A DNA stretch of 64,000 bases from assembly GCA_018697195.1 (NCBI GenBank), contig CM031878.1, positions 71,505,233-71,569,232 on the forward strand, given 5' to 3'. Origin of the DNA: Certhia americana. Lineage: Eukaryota > Chordata > Aves > Passeriformes > Certhiidae. This document shows, piece by piece, positions 12,601 to 25,042 of this stretch; position 1 is the first letter of the stretch, and every line of letters starts with the position of its first letter. The position numbers and the translations under genes are program-made. The notes beneath the pieces are model-generated. The model did not search any database. It saw nothing but the letters and a program-made list of their open reading frames with translations, and was not told the DNA's origin.

Positions 12601-14289
12601 ACTGTTGAGTCTGCAACCTCTGGAGTAGAATTTAACAATGAGGGTAATTCTATATTCTTTTTTCCAGAGCAGTTGAACTAGAGAAATCTGAGAAGACCTT
12701 TAGTTATTAAGTGATCTTGTACATCTGTTCGGACAGGTTTTCTAAATAGCAGATGTGGTTCATAAACATTAATAGAGACTGCAGCATACAACAGAGGCAG
12801 AAAAATTATGTCTAATTCTGAACTCAGTCCAGTATACATAAGATTAGCTACTCAGAATGGAGTATATCAATTCCAGTGTGAAATCACAGCAAGACCAATC
12901 TCGTTCCCAGAAACATCTGGATAAATATTGATCAAGACATATTTCTTAGGAAGGATGTGTTGTTGTTCTTCTGCTCTTTAGACCTTCTCTTGTCAATCTG
13001 GTGTAAAACAGGCAAACAGATTATGCATAGACCCTCCAGTAAAGCCTCTCAGTTCTCCAACACGGTCAGTGAGAAGTTTTCTCCATAAATAAAATGTAAG
13101 GCGCTGAAGTGGTACAAAAACTCTCACAATGAATTCATCCTTAACAGGAAGATGCGGAGATTTAAGTGCCAAGAAGACTGTTTACCATTGTGATTTCCAT
13201 TACTGGAAACTCTGAAGAGAGCCTGTAACAGTAAGTACTTCTCTCAGTATTTCCAGGGACTGCTTGTGAGCTAACATTGCTCTGTTAAGACAACACCACT
13301 TTAAGTGCTTTTTTAACTTATTTCAAATACATAATTTATATTGAAGTTAACCAGCTCATAGTGAGTTCTTTAGTTGCTAAAAATATCATTACAGCTGCAG
13401 CTAAAGATATCAGTTAAAATGGTCAGACTACCAACTTTATTTCCCTGCAACAACAGGACCTTTGTTTATTTTTTAATATTGCTTAAATAGAGACTAGACC
13501 TTTTCTGTTCAAATGCTTTTCTATTATCACACTTCTGTTTTCCATATGTGCCTCCTGCATTAAAGGGATACTTGAAAGCTTTGGTAGCACTACATGATTG
13601 TAATACTCTGTTTCAAGTTGTAATTGAGGGGAAAAAGTACTGTATTTTTTAACAATGATGAAAATTAATTTTTAGCTACTGTCTTAGCAGATCATCAATT
13701 AAATAATAATAATTTAACCACAACTGATAAAAAGTTATGATACCCAGCACATTAATTTCCTTTTAAAATTTTACTTTGAATTTCTTGGTTTGTTTTCCTA
13801 GGGGTGGCATAATAATGCAAAACTTTCCAAAGCGTTTGTGTTTCTGCAATGTCACCCATAGTTGGCAGCATGAGCTAATGGTACTTTATAATTCATACTT
13901 TCTCATTTGGTTACAAATTTTCCACCACAGATCTCATAGCTTATCTTGAGGTGACAGGAAATAATAGATGCCAGAAAACTCCTCACATGAGAAGTGGTCT
14001 TATCAGCTGTCCTTGAAGCATTATGAGCTCTGGAAGGCATCTCAGATAAGAGACAATGAAACCACTGGACAAACTTCCTCTCCTCTCACACTTTCAGTCA
14101 AAATCAATGCTCTCCTCTTTTTCCATTTTCAGTTTCTGGGTGATGACACCTGAAACACTTCTAGACCATAGAAGTGGAAAAAGGAATATCACAGAACAGT
14201 TGGTTGTCCCTAGGTGCTGAAAAAGCAGCTAAGCAACAATGCTTTCAAGGAAAAACAAGAATAAATGAGCATAATGAGTGGTCAGTTAG
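6666..14289. other. Long AT-rich stretch, no gene recognised
   Basis: Over 7.6 kb I see no CR1 or LTR piece that I can name, no RNA gene and no convincing exon. Open frames such as 9353-9787 (plus, 144 codons) and 10434-10790 (plus, 118 codons) have no recognisable motif. A perfect hairpin at 12376-12401 is listed separately. The stretch may hold very old repeats or conserved non-coding elements that cannot be recognised by eye. Confidence 0.55.
12376..12401. repeat. Perfect 10-bp inverted repeat
   Basis: AATGAAAGCA (12376-12385) and TGCTTTCATT (12392-12401) are perfect reverse complements around a 6-nt loop, TAATCT. An ATCTTGCT direct repeat overlaps the loop and right side. No adjacent gene or function is evident, and chance occurrence is possible. 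Confidence 0.85.
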
Positions 14290-14715
14290 GAGATCACAAA
14301 ATCATAAAATTGTTTGGGTTGGAAGGATCCTAGAAAGACCTTCTAAGAACAACTCTTCCATCATTTACAAGACAAGGTAGATAAAAATCCCAATCAACCT
14401 GACCTAAACACTTTTATGAAAGGGACACCCACATTTTCTCTGGGCAACCTTATCCAAAAAAAACCCCAATTTCTCCTCTGTATCTGGGGTCAACCTGCCC
14501 TATTTTAGTTTAAAACCATTAGCCTTTGTCCTGTCACTACATGCTCCAGTCAGAAGTTCCTCTCTAACTAACTAGTTGGCTTCATTTGGTACTAAAATTT
14601 TGCTGTGAAGACTCTCTGAACTCTTCTCATCTTCAGGCTGAACAGCCACAACTCTCTTGGGTCTTTTTTTTTTCAAAGGAAAGGTGTTCTTGCTCTTCAA
14701 CCATTTGTTCAGATG
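14290..14715 (-). mobile_element. CR1 LINE 3' end (antisense)
   Basis: The segment starts with AGATCACAAAATCATAAAAT and GGGTTGGAAGGATCCT, the reverse complement of the CR1 3' end. It continues through CTCTGGGCAACC and AGCCTTTGTCCTGTCACTAC to TTCAGGCTGAACAGCCACAA, all in the order of an antisense CR1. This is a 5'-truncated copy, the usual outcome of LINE target-primed reverse transcription. It is divergent and carries an A-run near 14458, so it is old and inactive. Apparent open frames at 14174-14380 and 14586-14804 lie inside it or overlap its edge. Confidence 0.92.
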
Positions 14716-16875
14716 ATTTCATAGGAGACAGTACTCACAGTATCCTTTTTTGTTGTACAGGAACACAAGTTACAGCTGGAGCCTGTGTTTGTGTGGGTGT
14801 ATAATCAGCAGCTGTGGCTTGCATCACTCTCCCTCTGCTGGAACTGCTTCTGGAGGTGTTTCCATCTACATCTGCACTCTTGCAACATTTATCAAGGACA
14901 TTCGAGTCACCCTTTATACCACTGTGAATTTTCTAATGTGAGTGTCCTTGGCAAAGTTTAAATCTATGTTATTCATAGAAAAATTGGATATTTCTCAGAC
15001 ATGTACCAATCTTTGTATTCTACCATGGAGTACTAGTACAATGAATTAGAAAGCACAATATGCTCTGTAACTCACATATAATTCATAAACTGAGCTGTTA
15101 AGTGGAGTCCTGTCAAATCTGATAAAGGACTCTTTTATTCCCATTTTCCCATATTCTAAAACATCTCCCTGCAAAGAGTCAGGTTTCTCTTGTACCCTCT
15201 GCAATACTTTGCACTGTTTAGGACTGGGTACTTTGTGAATAACTGAAAAACTTCTATGACTAGCATATTAAGGGCAAAAAATTGTATCACTTAAAAATTA
15301 CTAGATTAGATGAATGAGAAGAGTATGTACAGGTATAGAAAGGACTAAAATCTATCAAATATTCATGAACTAGTTTGTTTCTTCACAAAGAAGAATGCTT
15401 CAAGGCATTTTGATAGGCACACTTTGATTCACACCTCAAGGCACTTTCAACTTTGTTGAATCTGTCCAATAAGTGTGCAGTAATGTTTTTTCTTATCAAA
15501 GTAAGACATTTTAACAAATAGTAAAAAAAAGATCTTATGTCTCAAAAAAAAAAAAAAAAGGTATAAAATATCAGGCAATTTTTTTTTTGAATTCTACATT
15601 TTTCATTGTGATTGCCTAACAATGGACACAACCGGACACAAACATTATTACACTGCAAGTTACAGACCAAGAGGACTTAATCTGGAGGTGTAGCTTGTGT
15701 GTTTTGAGCACACAACTAAAAAATGGTGGCTCACAGAGTTTTGCATAGACACAGTGATGTGTACTGTAATCTAGTGAATGAAAATAAAAACAGAAAAGAG
15801 TATTGTAAAATACTTACAGGTATCATGTTTTTGTTAAAGTATTTAAAATGCAAAACCTGATACTTTTTATTCTTCTAAATTCTATAATAATACTAAATTC
15901 TTATTATTCACTGTAGACATTCAGTTCTGATCTAGGAACAAATAAAACAAGGAAAATAGAAGTTAACCATTACTCTCTTCACTAATAGTCCTAATCAACT
16001 GAAGTTTGTAGACAAAAGTTTTTCATATCAATATTTCATACTATTGATCTTCCCAAAATAGGGCTCTCCTAATATGCTACAGTTCAATACCAGAGGCATT
16101 TGCATTATTTTAAGCAGTACCTAAGGAAAAAGAAAGTACAGGAATACATTAAATATTGCCTACAAGAAGATGTACATCTGGAAAAGAGCTGCAGCATTTC
16201 TGTGGATGATGGGGTGAAAGACTATGCTGTGGACAAACCCTTTGCACGGGAAACTTTGAAGGGATTCCCTAAAAGACTAGTATAGTTTTCTTTGCCTTCA
16301 GAAATTAATCATCTAGGAGAATGAGCTCAGACCTCAAAGCAGTAAGTGAAAGATCAAGATGTCTTCTGTCCTCTGTTTGTTTGACTTAAGCATGATGAAT
16401 GGAAGGGCTTTCCTGTCCCAAACCCTTGAATTGGGAGGAGCTGGATGAGAGAAATCTCCCTTAAGGATGGCTCTTTTGGAAGCCAAGGAGATTGGCACAC
16501 CAGAGCAGGATCTGTGCAGAGACACTGCTTTTGGCAGAGGTGACTGAGACACCATAATCTGGTCTCTGGGAGCTAGAATACATTTAAACATCTCAGAGGA
16601 GTCAGTCGCCTTCATGTTTGAGAACTGACACCTGACTTTGTAAATGATAGCTCAGTTATTTGGCACTCTCATCAGGCAGTCCCTGGCTGCTGTTGAAATT
16701 CTGCTCATTTATTATTGAAGAGAGAAAAAGATGACTTCAGATAACTTCTGGGAACAAATCATAGACTGCATTACACATACAGACATGCGTGCGCATACTG
16801 GCATTAAAAACTCCTAAAATAAACACCAGTACATCATTCAATTTATATAAATATGTATGCTGTAGTTATGTGTGT
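14716..16875. other. AT-rich sequence with a less AT-rich patch, no gene recognised
   Basis: The patch 16280-16620 has higher GC than its surroundings and carries a 93-codon minus-strand open frame (16334-16615). A 61-codon plus-strand frame (16100-16285) lies just before it. Neither peptide is recognised. A poly-A run sits near 15545. No RNA gene is seen. Confidence 0.5.
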
Positions 16876-17046
16876 GCCCTAAAAAACCAAAAAACAAAAC
16901 AAAAAAACCCCAAAAAAACCCAACCAAACTAAAAAACAAAACAAAACAAAACAAAAGAAAAAAAAAAAAAGAAAACCCAACCAAACTAACAAACCAAAAC
17001 CAAAATAAAAAACAAACAAAAAATGAAACCAAACAAACCAAACTCC
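16876..17046 (+). repeat. A-rich low-complexity tract (AAC / CCAAA type)
   Basis: About 170 bp consists almost only of A and C, with AAAACAAAAC, AACCAAAC and CCAAAAAAACC-like units and an inner A-run. It produces lysine/asparagine-rich (plus) and phenylalanine-rich (minus) open frames that are composition artefacts. Similar tracts occur near 34113 and 55575. They may be degenerated A-rich tails or expanded simple repeats. Confidence 0.92.
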
Positions 17047-18095
17047 AACTTTTCTAAATTAAAGAAACAATATTGAAAATTAACAAGAAAATTTTGTAGT
17101 GCTGCTGGTAATTTTCCAGAGAAGTGATGAAGAAACAAGCTCACTGACAATTTTTTGGAAGCTGGAAGGAAGAAAACAGGCCGTGAGGGTCAAGCCAAGT
17201 AATTATTCAACTAAGAGTAACTTTTTGTGGCTATGTTTGAAATTTTAGCAGCAAATATTTTACTGGTTTTAAATGCAAACAAAAGTGTACTTATATTAAT
17301 TAAGTTAAAAGAAAATTCTCAGTTGCAGAACCAAATCCAAGAAATATCAAAGTTAACCTTTTTTTTTCCCTCCTACTTTTTTAGCAGCATGTCATAAAGT
17401 GTCTATCCCTCTCTGATTTTAAGATTTTTTTGTGTATAAAAGAACAAATAGAGAACCTATGTGAGAAGAAATACAAGCTTTGCATAAGAAATCCTGATTT
17501 CCATAATTAGACAAATAGAAACTGCTATTTTAATAGTCCTTATAATAATGCATGACTTGAAAGAAAAATCTTATTTTAAATGGTATGCTCAAGAAAGTAT
17601 TTAAATGTAAGTGGTTCTTCAGTATCTCCTGATGTCTAGAACAACATGAATATATGCTTCATGTATATGTGCTTCTGAATGAGGTGATTTCTGAACAGTG
17701 ATTTTCCTTCTCCCCCTCCTTAATTCTGCCTGCTATTTATCACTATTGGTGTTGTATTGGTAATGTGGATTGCATCCATTGTAAATTATATTCATAGACA
17801 AAACAGAGAAGTAGGAGCTGAAGGTCTAGCATCCCTCATCTCTGTATAGATGGGTTCCTTTTTATTTTGATAAGATAAAGATGGTATTGATACCACCCTG
17901 TACCCTTGGCTCTCTCTCACACCATACAGAGGCACTGGCTCAGAAGGTTCTAGACAGCTGTGAGAACCTCACAAGAGAAAATGTTGAAAGGGTTAAATGG
18001 CATGCCTTAGTCCTAGGCCATACTACCTCATGAAATTCCACAAAAGACAACAATAAGGTCTTGTTGAGGTAATACTAAACGCGAGAAAAGTCTGG
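17047..18095. other. No gene recognised
   Basis: This is AT-rich sequence. The last part (from about 17990) leads into the CR1 element and may include more diverged CR1 that I cannot align by eye. No exon or RNA gene is seen. Confidence 0.55.
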
Positions 18096-18500
18096 GCAGA
18101 GATCCAAAGGATGGAGCACCACTGCTGTGAAAGCAGGTTGAGGAAGTTGAGGTTGCTTAACCTGGAGAACAGAACATTTTGGATGCCTTTCAGTACCTGA
18201 AGAAGGTCCACAAGAAGGGCAGGTAGGGACTTTTGGCACAGATGTATAGGACAAGAGGAAGTGGATTTAAGGTAAAATAGAATAGATTTATGTTAGAAAT
18301 GAAGAAGAATTTTTGGTGAAACATTATAACAGTTTTTGTTCAGGGAAGTTGTGACTGTCCCATCTCTGTAACTATTCAAGGTTGTGTTGGATGGGGCTTT
18401 GAGCAAATTGTTCTTATGAATGAAGTCCCTGCTCCTGGCAGGGGAGGTTGTGTTATAAGGTCTTTAAATGCTGCTTCCAACCCAAACATATATATGTTTC
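18096..18500 (+). mobile_element. CR1 LINE 3' end (sense)
   Basis: In CR1 order it contains GATCCAAAGGATGGAGCACC, AGGTTGCTTAACCTGGAGAA, GTTGGATGGGGCTTTGAGCA, CTCCTGGCAGGGGAGGTTG and TGCTTCCAACCCAAAC. The 3' tail motif has decayed to an ATATATATG-like run. It is 5'-truncated and holds no usable reading frame. The minus-strand open frame at 18023-18211 overlaps its beginning. Confidence 0.93.
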
Positions 18501-21500
18501 TCTGAAAATATATTGTTCTCTGCTCAGGACAGAGGCTGTAATAAATCTTATCTATGTGACTATTAGAAGATGAACACTGCTAAGCTAAACAACCTCACAG
18601 CTGGCCTGCTCCAGTTTCCTCTACAATAATAAATTTTCTGTGCTTAAGAATAATGACAATCTGCTGGAAGAGAAAAGTTGATCGAAAAATGCATCTTGTA
18701 TTCATGTGGGATACAAAAATCCACCCTTTTCCACAGTTCCATCTTGGACTGCTAGCATGAAAACAGAATTTCAGAATGCTTGAGTATGTTTTTTTCCCCA
18801 CATCTTTTTGCCATATTTGCCTCCTTCCATTACCAGTAAAATACTCTCCCCAGAGACAAAAGATGTCACTGAAAGCAGCTGGGCTGAATACAGGAAGAGC
18901 CATCCCTAGTGCATTGTTTGCTTGGACAAAAAAATGCACCCCATTGATGCCTTTATTTATCCCAATATTTATGGATAAATATAGGCAAACACTCACACAG
19001 ATTCCTTATTCTGCATAACACAGCTCTAAAAGCACCAATTCCCCTCTAATAACAACCCACAAATGCAAATCCAGTGGCCTAACTTACACACAAAGATAGA
19101 TTAGGCTGAAAAAATTGACAACTGCCTCTTTTCTGAAAAAATGAGCTCTCAGCACTCCACCCCTACATCAGAACAGAGAAAAAAAAGCTATTTCTGGGTA
19201 GCAGTTTCCAAGGTTGTTTAATATTCAGTGAGGATCTTCTTAACGTTAGCTCACATTTTAATTTCACAGCACATCTGTGCATCATTGCATGTTTTAAGGG
19301 TTTTCTCGGACACCATAATTTTTTCCTGAAACTCTTACTTGAGAAAAAAAATCCTAATTATTAATTGTTCTTCCTCCACAATCTCCAAAGATGCATTTCT
19401 AATTACAAATAATTGCAGTTTATCCAACTGTTTTACACTGTACATTCACACAATGTACTCTTGGAAAGGTGTTCAGAAATAAGACAATTTAACATTTGAT
19501 CCTCCTTATCTTTCTTCAACAATTTATAGAGACAGTATGATTTAGTTATGAAATATACTACTTTTATATTGCAAGTTTCTTAGGATGGTTAGGATGCTGT
19601 GACAAAAAGTGCTAAAACTCTCAGTATCTTCAAAATGGTTAAGTGAAAACTGAAAATACCAACCTTAATTTTTTTTGAAAGTCTAAAAGATATGACAACA
19701 CACCTATCTTATTTGTATAATTATCCTCTAACAAAGCACTGGACCACAGCACACAAACAAAACTGTCCCCACACTAATTATCATGGCACATTTCAGCCCA
19801 AAGGGAGTTTATCTGATTTATAAGCCTTTGGGAAAGTGGTATGAAAATACAATTGAAATGTGACAGACTCCTAATTATAGAGGCAACTGTATCAGTCAAA
19901 TATTCTCAAAACAATAACATGTGTAACTAACTTTGACAAAGTAATGGTGTTGCGAATTAATGTTGCTGACATTCATATCCAGCTGACAGGGAATTCAAGA
20001 TATTTTGTGATGTTCCCTGTCTATGCCCCTGTTAAGATCCAACATGATGATACCATGAGGAGTGACAGTCATAAATAAGACCTTTCGTCACTAATGCAAC
20101 CCTCCTTACGACCAGAATAATTGAATATATATTCATGTAGACTGATATCTAATAAGGAAGTGATATAACAAAAATAAAACTTGCTTCATGTTTTACAAGG
20201 ACAAAACTTTCTTCCTCTATGTCCTTAAAGCAGTGACCACCACATGTACCAGAGAAATAAGGTAGTTATAGTAACTCAGGTAGTGAACAACTCTTGGCAG
20301 TAGGTGACATTTTTTTGTTGCAATTTGGAAAAAGACAAATTGCAAATAAGCATGCAAATTCATCCAAGCTGACTTCCCACAATTTCAGTTAAAAGGCTCT
20401 TAACAAACTTTTGTATAACCCAGCAGCACATTCCAGCCTGGTGGGAGCTATTTTCTCAGATGAAGGAATCTGAGACTTGTATGAACATAAAGTCAAAAGA
20501 GCTGGAATAAAGCAAGTAAGGGAAGAGGGGCACAGAATAGCTATGCAATTTCTGGCAATAGTCCCTCACTGAGCATGGGAACAAGTGGGTCCCTCTTCAG
20601 CTTGGAGCACTCAGTGCTCTCATGGTGATATGAACTCTTAGAGTGAAATGTACTCTCAGAAAATTAGATGAGTCTGACATCCCAACTTATTATGTCATGT
20701 GGTTGAGCATGCTGCACTAACTGTTAAAATGTGTACCTCTATCAAGAAGTGACTCATATGGCACCCATTTCCTTATGCCACCTGGGTACAGGCCATGACC
20801 CTGTCACTGAAGAAGCCTATTCTGTGGTTCCTCAGGTGTGAGAGATGATTTGGCTCCAGTGTAGAAGAAATAACCTCTGCCCTACACTTCAACAAGCTAG
20901 AGGGAGGAGAGCTAAAGCCACTGAGAAGTGAGAGCAGATGTAAGGAGACAGTCCCCAGGATTCCACTAGCCAGGTATACAGTAGGCATGCTGTTTCTAAG
21001 TGCCTTCTTTTATTGCATCTCATCCCAGCAGACAAGTGCAGCTGGTCTTGGAGCTGATGTTTTAGATTTATTCAATTTGTTTGGCATCTCCTAACTCTTC
21101 AGCTACAGTTAGGTTTCCTGCTGTCTTGAATAGCTTTAAGACCACATTGCAGAAGTGCAGTTACCACAAAGTAATTAATCAATGAACTAAAACCTAGAAT
21201 CTCCAGGGAAGAAAATAATTCTGGGTAGCAAATACTATATTTGAAACTTTCCTCCTAAGAATGTAAGGAGATGGGTCTCTGGTAGAATCATCATGACAAC
21301 TGCTGCCACTCTGCCATTATTGCCTTCAAGACTTTATATCAGCAGGGTCTTCCTTCTGAAGAGAGAGACAGAGTGGATGAGATAAAGTGTGTACCCTTTC
21401 ATCACAGGGCAATATGTAATTCAGATCAAGGATTGTAGTGCGCCACCAAGAATGAAAAAATGAAAGAGAATTTAATTTCACTTCAGTGTCACCATGCTAT

Positions 21501-24500
21501 ACAAACCCATGAATTTCCCACCTGTTTGACTCCTGGCATTATTCCCAGGTTTCTGCATTGACCTCTCCAATAGAATTCTGATGAGGGCCAAGTTCTTCCA
21601 ATTTCTTTCCATTTACAACCCCACCAGCCCTGTCTCTCTCCTCTTTGTGGCAAATTTGGATGATCCAGCTGGAGAACTACTCTGACATCTATGAGGATAC
21701 ATTTTTTTCAGTGATCTCAGTTGAAATTGTCTTGACATACAGCCAAATTATTACAGTATTCTATAATTCCTGATCATTAATCAATATAACATTTAATGAA
21801 ATCTATGAGGCAGACTAAAATGGAAGTTGCTTTTTTATTAAAAAATATATTATTGTTGAATATGTAAAATTATCATTATACTACTTGTTACATTGTGCCT
21901 GACAATTTTAAAACTTCTTTCAACAGCATTGATCTACAGTTTTATTGATAGTACATGCCTTTGTTCCTAACTGTGTGAATTAAAAAGAGAATAAAATGAG
22001 ATGGGAAACAGGTAATTGAGGTATTTTTAGTAGTTGTCACCAGTAAGTCAATATTATGAAGCTGTAAAATTAAGACCACTTTCTCAATCTTTAAACATTC
22101 TTGCAATGAAATTAAGTATTTTCAAAATCTAGGAAAAAAAATACATTTACTCATGTGAACAAGGATCTGAGTATTGGCATTTGTAAGACTGAGGGCATCT
22201 TGTTTCAGCATTCACTGAAACATATGATGAGCCTCTTGAAATACTCCACACTGTTTGTGTCTTTGACAACTCATTCCAGTAAAGAACAAAGTACATGATT
22301 TGTCCACATAGAATATTTGTAATTGGCTTGCTCTATTTATATCTATGTTGTTAAAAACCTGCCTTTCCTGGAAGTATTTTAAAAGTAAGATAAAGTGTTT
22401 ATTGTATTCATTGAGATGGATGAGACTGAATAAATAGGATTAACTACAGCCTAGTTCAAAAAACCCAGAAATTTTGGAAGAGAAATGATTATTGGAAAGA
22501 GAAAATATTACACAAGGTGATACTGACAACAGCTTTAGCAGAATATACTCACCACAGCACACTTGGTCATGCCTTGTTTAGTGAAGCTCTCATCCATTTT
22601 ACAGGCAGAAAGTCCAAGCCCAAGAAAACAGAATCTGTTTTGCATATACGTGCTTAATTTCATCGACATGAGTGGTACCAGCAAGATTAATTGCTCTGTT
22701 TGGATGATGAAATATTGGCAAAGTGTGAAACATTGGTGGTACTCAACTTTGGTGCTCATAATTGCATTTCATAATTTGTACATACTAGAATGGTCCTACT
22801 TCAATTGTGTGAGTACCCAAGGCATACCACTGCTTTCTATTTCAATTTAGATTAAGTACTAGTCCCAGAGTGTAGAAACTAGAACAGACTAGAACAATTT
22901 TAGTGTTCCTAAAGTCTACCAATCTGAAGTCCTGATTTTGCAAAAGATCCTTCTGTACAAGCACAGTAGCAATGATACCACAGCCAGCTTTACATATGCA
23001 ACTCCATCCTTCCCTACTTGCAATGAACATTCATCAGTAACTCTCAGCACTTATTGTTCCTTGCATCTAATTTTTATAATAAGCTTTTATTATTGTGAAC
23101 TTCAATTCCACGTTTATTTTCTAACAAAGTAATTACATGTACAGTTTAACTGTAGTATTTATTTTTATTTTATACAATATCATAAAAATGTTATACATAG
23201 CACCATCTGTTGGCTAAGATAGCTATAACAAATGAAAAATAGTTTATGCAGATTAGGAAGAGAAAAGGAAACCAACAAGAAATCAGAAAAAGGACCATAA
23301 AAATTTACATGACTAAACTGCATACTGAAATGGTCTTCCATGCACATTTTTGTGTAAATTAGGGGATATATTTCCAAAGAAAACATTTAAGGCTGCTACA
23401 CTCAAAAACTTTTGACACTTTTTGGAGGAAAAAAAGATGGGTATGAAAAAGCTATAAACACTTTTAAGAGAAAGTGATAAATAAATTCACCTGCAGCATC
23501 ATGGCTTACTGTGTGCTCTAGCATCATGCTTCTCTGAATCTTCAGTGCTCTTAATGGCAATAGAAACACAATTAATAAGGAAAGTGATTTTGTTTTCTTC
23601 AGCCACACACCTATATGGAGAATTTCTGAGGCAGAAGGTTGTATTTCTCCCACGGGGCCTCCTTGAGAGCCTATGAGGCAGACTGGCTCACAGAGTGTTG
23701 TAGCTTTCTGAGGTCAATGTTGTGCATGTGTGGCATGCAAAAAATCTCTTCTGCTAATAAGTCTGTGTCTGTATAAAGGCCAGCCACAACTGCAGTCTGA
23801 CAGCCCTAAGAACATCTCAGAGTAAAAATCCTAAGAGGAGGAACTCTTGGTGTGTTAGCAGTTGTAGGAATGTCTCTTTTCCCACACTTTAGACAGCCTC
23901 ATGCCTGCCATACCTACCTGGTGGGCTGACCTGGATGGGAAGTTGGACGGGAACTGGGCAATCATTTCTATGTCCAGAAAATCTCTATCTGTCTGGAAAT
24001 TACCACTTTAAGCAAAGACTGCATAACGATGTCTGTCAATCCCTTGTGTTCTGTACCTGTATGTAGCAGGTTTTGCTGAGCGACCAAAAAATGTTGTGAT
24101 TTTTGTCTAGCAGTTCTGTGAGACAGGCCAGAAGTATTATCTAAATATCCCAGTATTCAAAACTTATATGTTCAATTTTCTGCTGTTCCAAGTCAGGCAA
24201 GAAGAAGACAGGACCAACTTGATTTTCCAGACAAGAAATGATAATATTCTGTTTCTCTGAATTCAGACAAATGTATCTTGAGATAATGAAATAAAAAATA
24301 TTTTTACACAGAGCTTAACGAGGCATCTGAATTAGGCTTAAATCTAAGAGCTGTCTCTTTATACAAAAAAAAGTAGAAAATATACTTGTGAATTAAACAC
24401 TTCTGTCAGGAATAGAGATTCTTAGGTTTCCTGCTATCAAATCAAGAAGTCGGTAGCTGTCTCACACAAAACACTGATCTGATACAAACCCACCCGATTC

Positions 24501-24675
24501 AAATTTGGTCAAAACATTTTGACACATTAATTTTGTGCAGGCAGGCTCCTTTGTGCCTGATGAGCTCCGTATCTTGCTTTGCCTAATTCAACAGAAGCAC
24601 AGTCACGCATTTAATCTGGATGGGTTCAGAAGGGCTGAGAGGGCCAGAGTCACAGAGAGGAGGCAATAATGACTT
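18501..24675. other. Long AT-rich stretch, no gene recognised
   Basis: Over 6.1 kb no repeat family, RNA gene or exon could be named. Open frames are short and on both strands; the longest is the 133-codon minus-strand frame at 18595-18996, and none shows a familiar motif. The patch 20770-20990 is less AT-rich and carries a 71-codon minus-strand frame of unknown nature. Confidence 0.55.
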
Positions 24676-24681
24676 GGGCAC

Positions 24682-25036
24682 TCTGTGGTTTTGATGATTT
24701 TGATGGCTTCCAAGATATTAGAAAGTCTTTTTCTCCCAGCCCTGTGAACGAAGAAGAGGTTGAGTTTCACTGGTTCTGCTTTTCAAGATTGTTTATTTTT
24801 CCTTATCTGTTACATTCTTTCTCCGACATGCAGAGTCTGTTCAGCAGGTTGGGTTGAGGGACAATCCCCACCTTCAGAGTGATGTTTACTTTTTATACTA
24901 AGAACTAGTTGGTAATTTTTTCTATGGGCTAAAATCGAACTCACAGGTGCTTTTGACTCCATGCCAAGGTCTCTGAGCCCCTTGCCAGTGTCTCAAACCA
25001 TCCAGAGCATCCAGAGGAATGTTCTGGATTCCGACA
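24682..25036 (-). mobile_element. Solo ERVK-like LTR (antisense) with 6-bp target duplication
   Basis: The element is flanked by the direct repeat GGGCAC at 24676-24681 and 25037-25042; 6-bp duplications are typical of ERVK integrations. On the minus strand it starts TGTCGGAATCCAGAACATTC, the start of a passerine ERVK LTR as I remember it. The other end reads TC instead of TG on the plus strand, explained by one substitution in the terminal dinucleotide. An AATAAA signal lies on the minus strand (complement of 24792-24797). At about 355 bp it lacks the middle block seen in the 3158 copy, suggesting an internal deletion. No internal viral genes are present, so it is a solo LTR left by recombination. 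Confidence 0.9.
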
Positions 25037-25042
25037 GGGCAC

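Noticed and set aside
16872..17057. Lys/Asn/Gln-rich and Phe-rich open frames
   Set aside because: Composition artefacts of an A/C-rich low-complexity tract.
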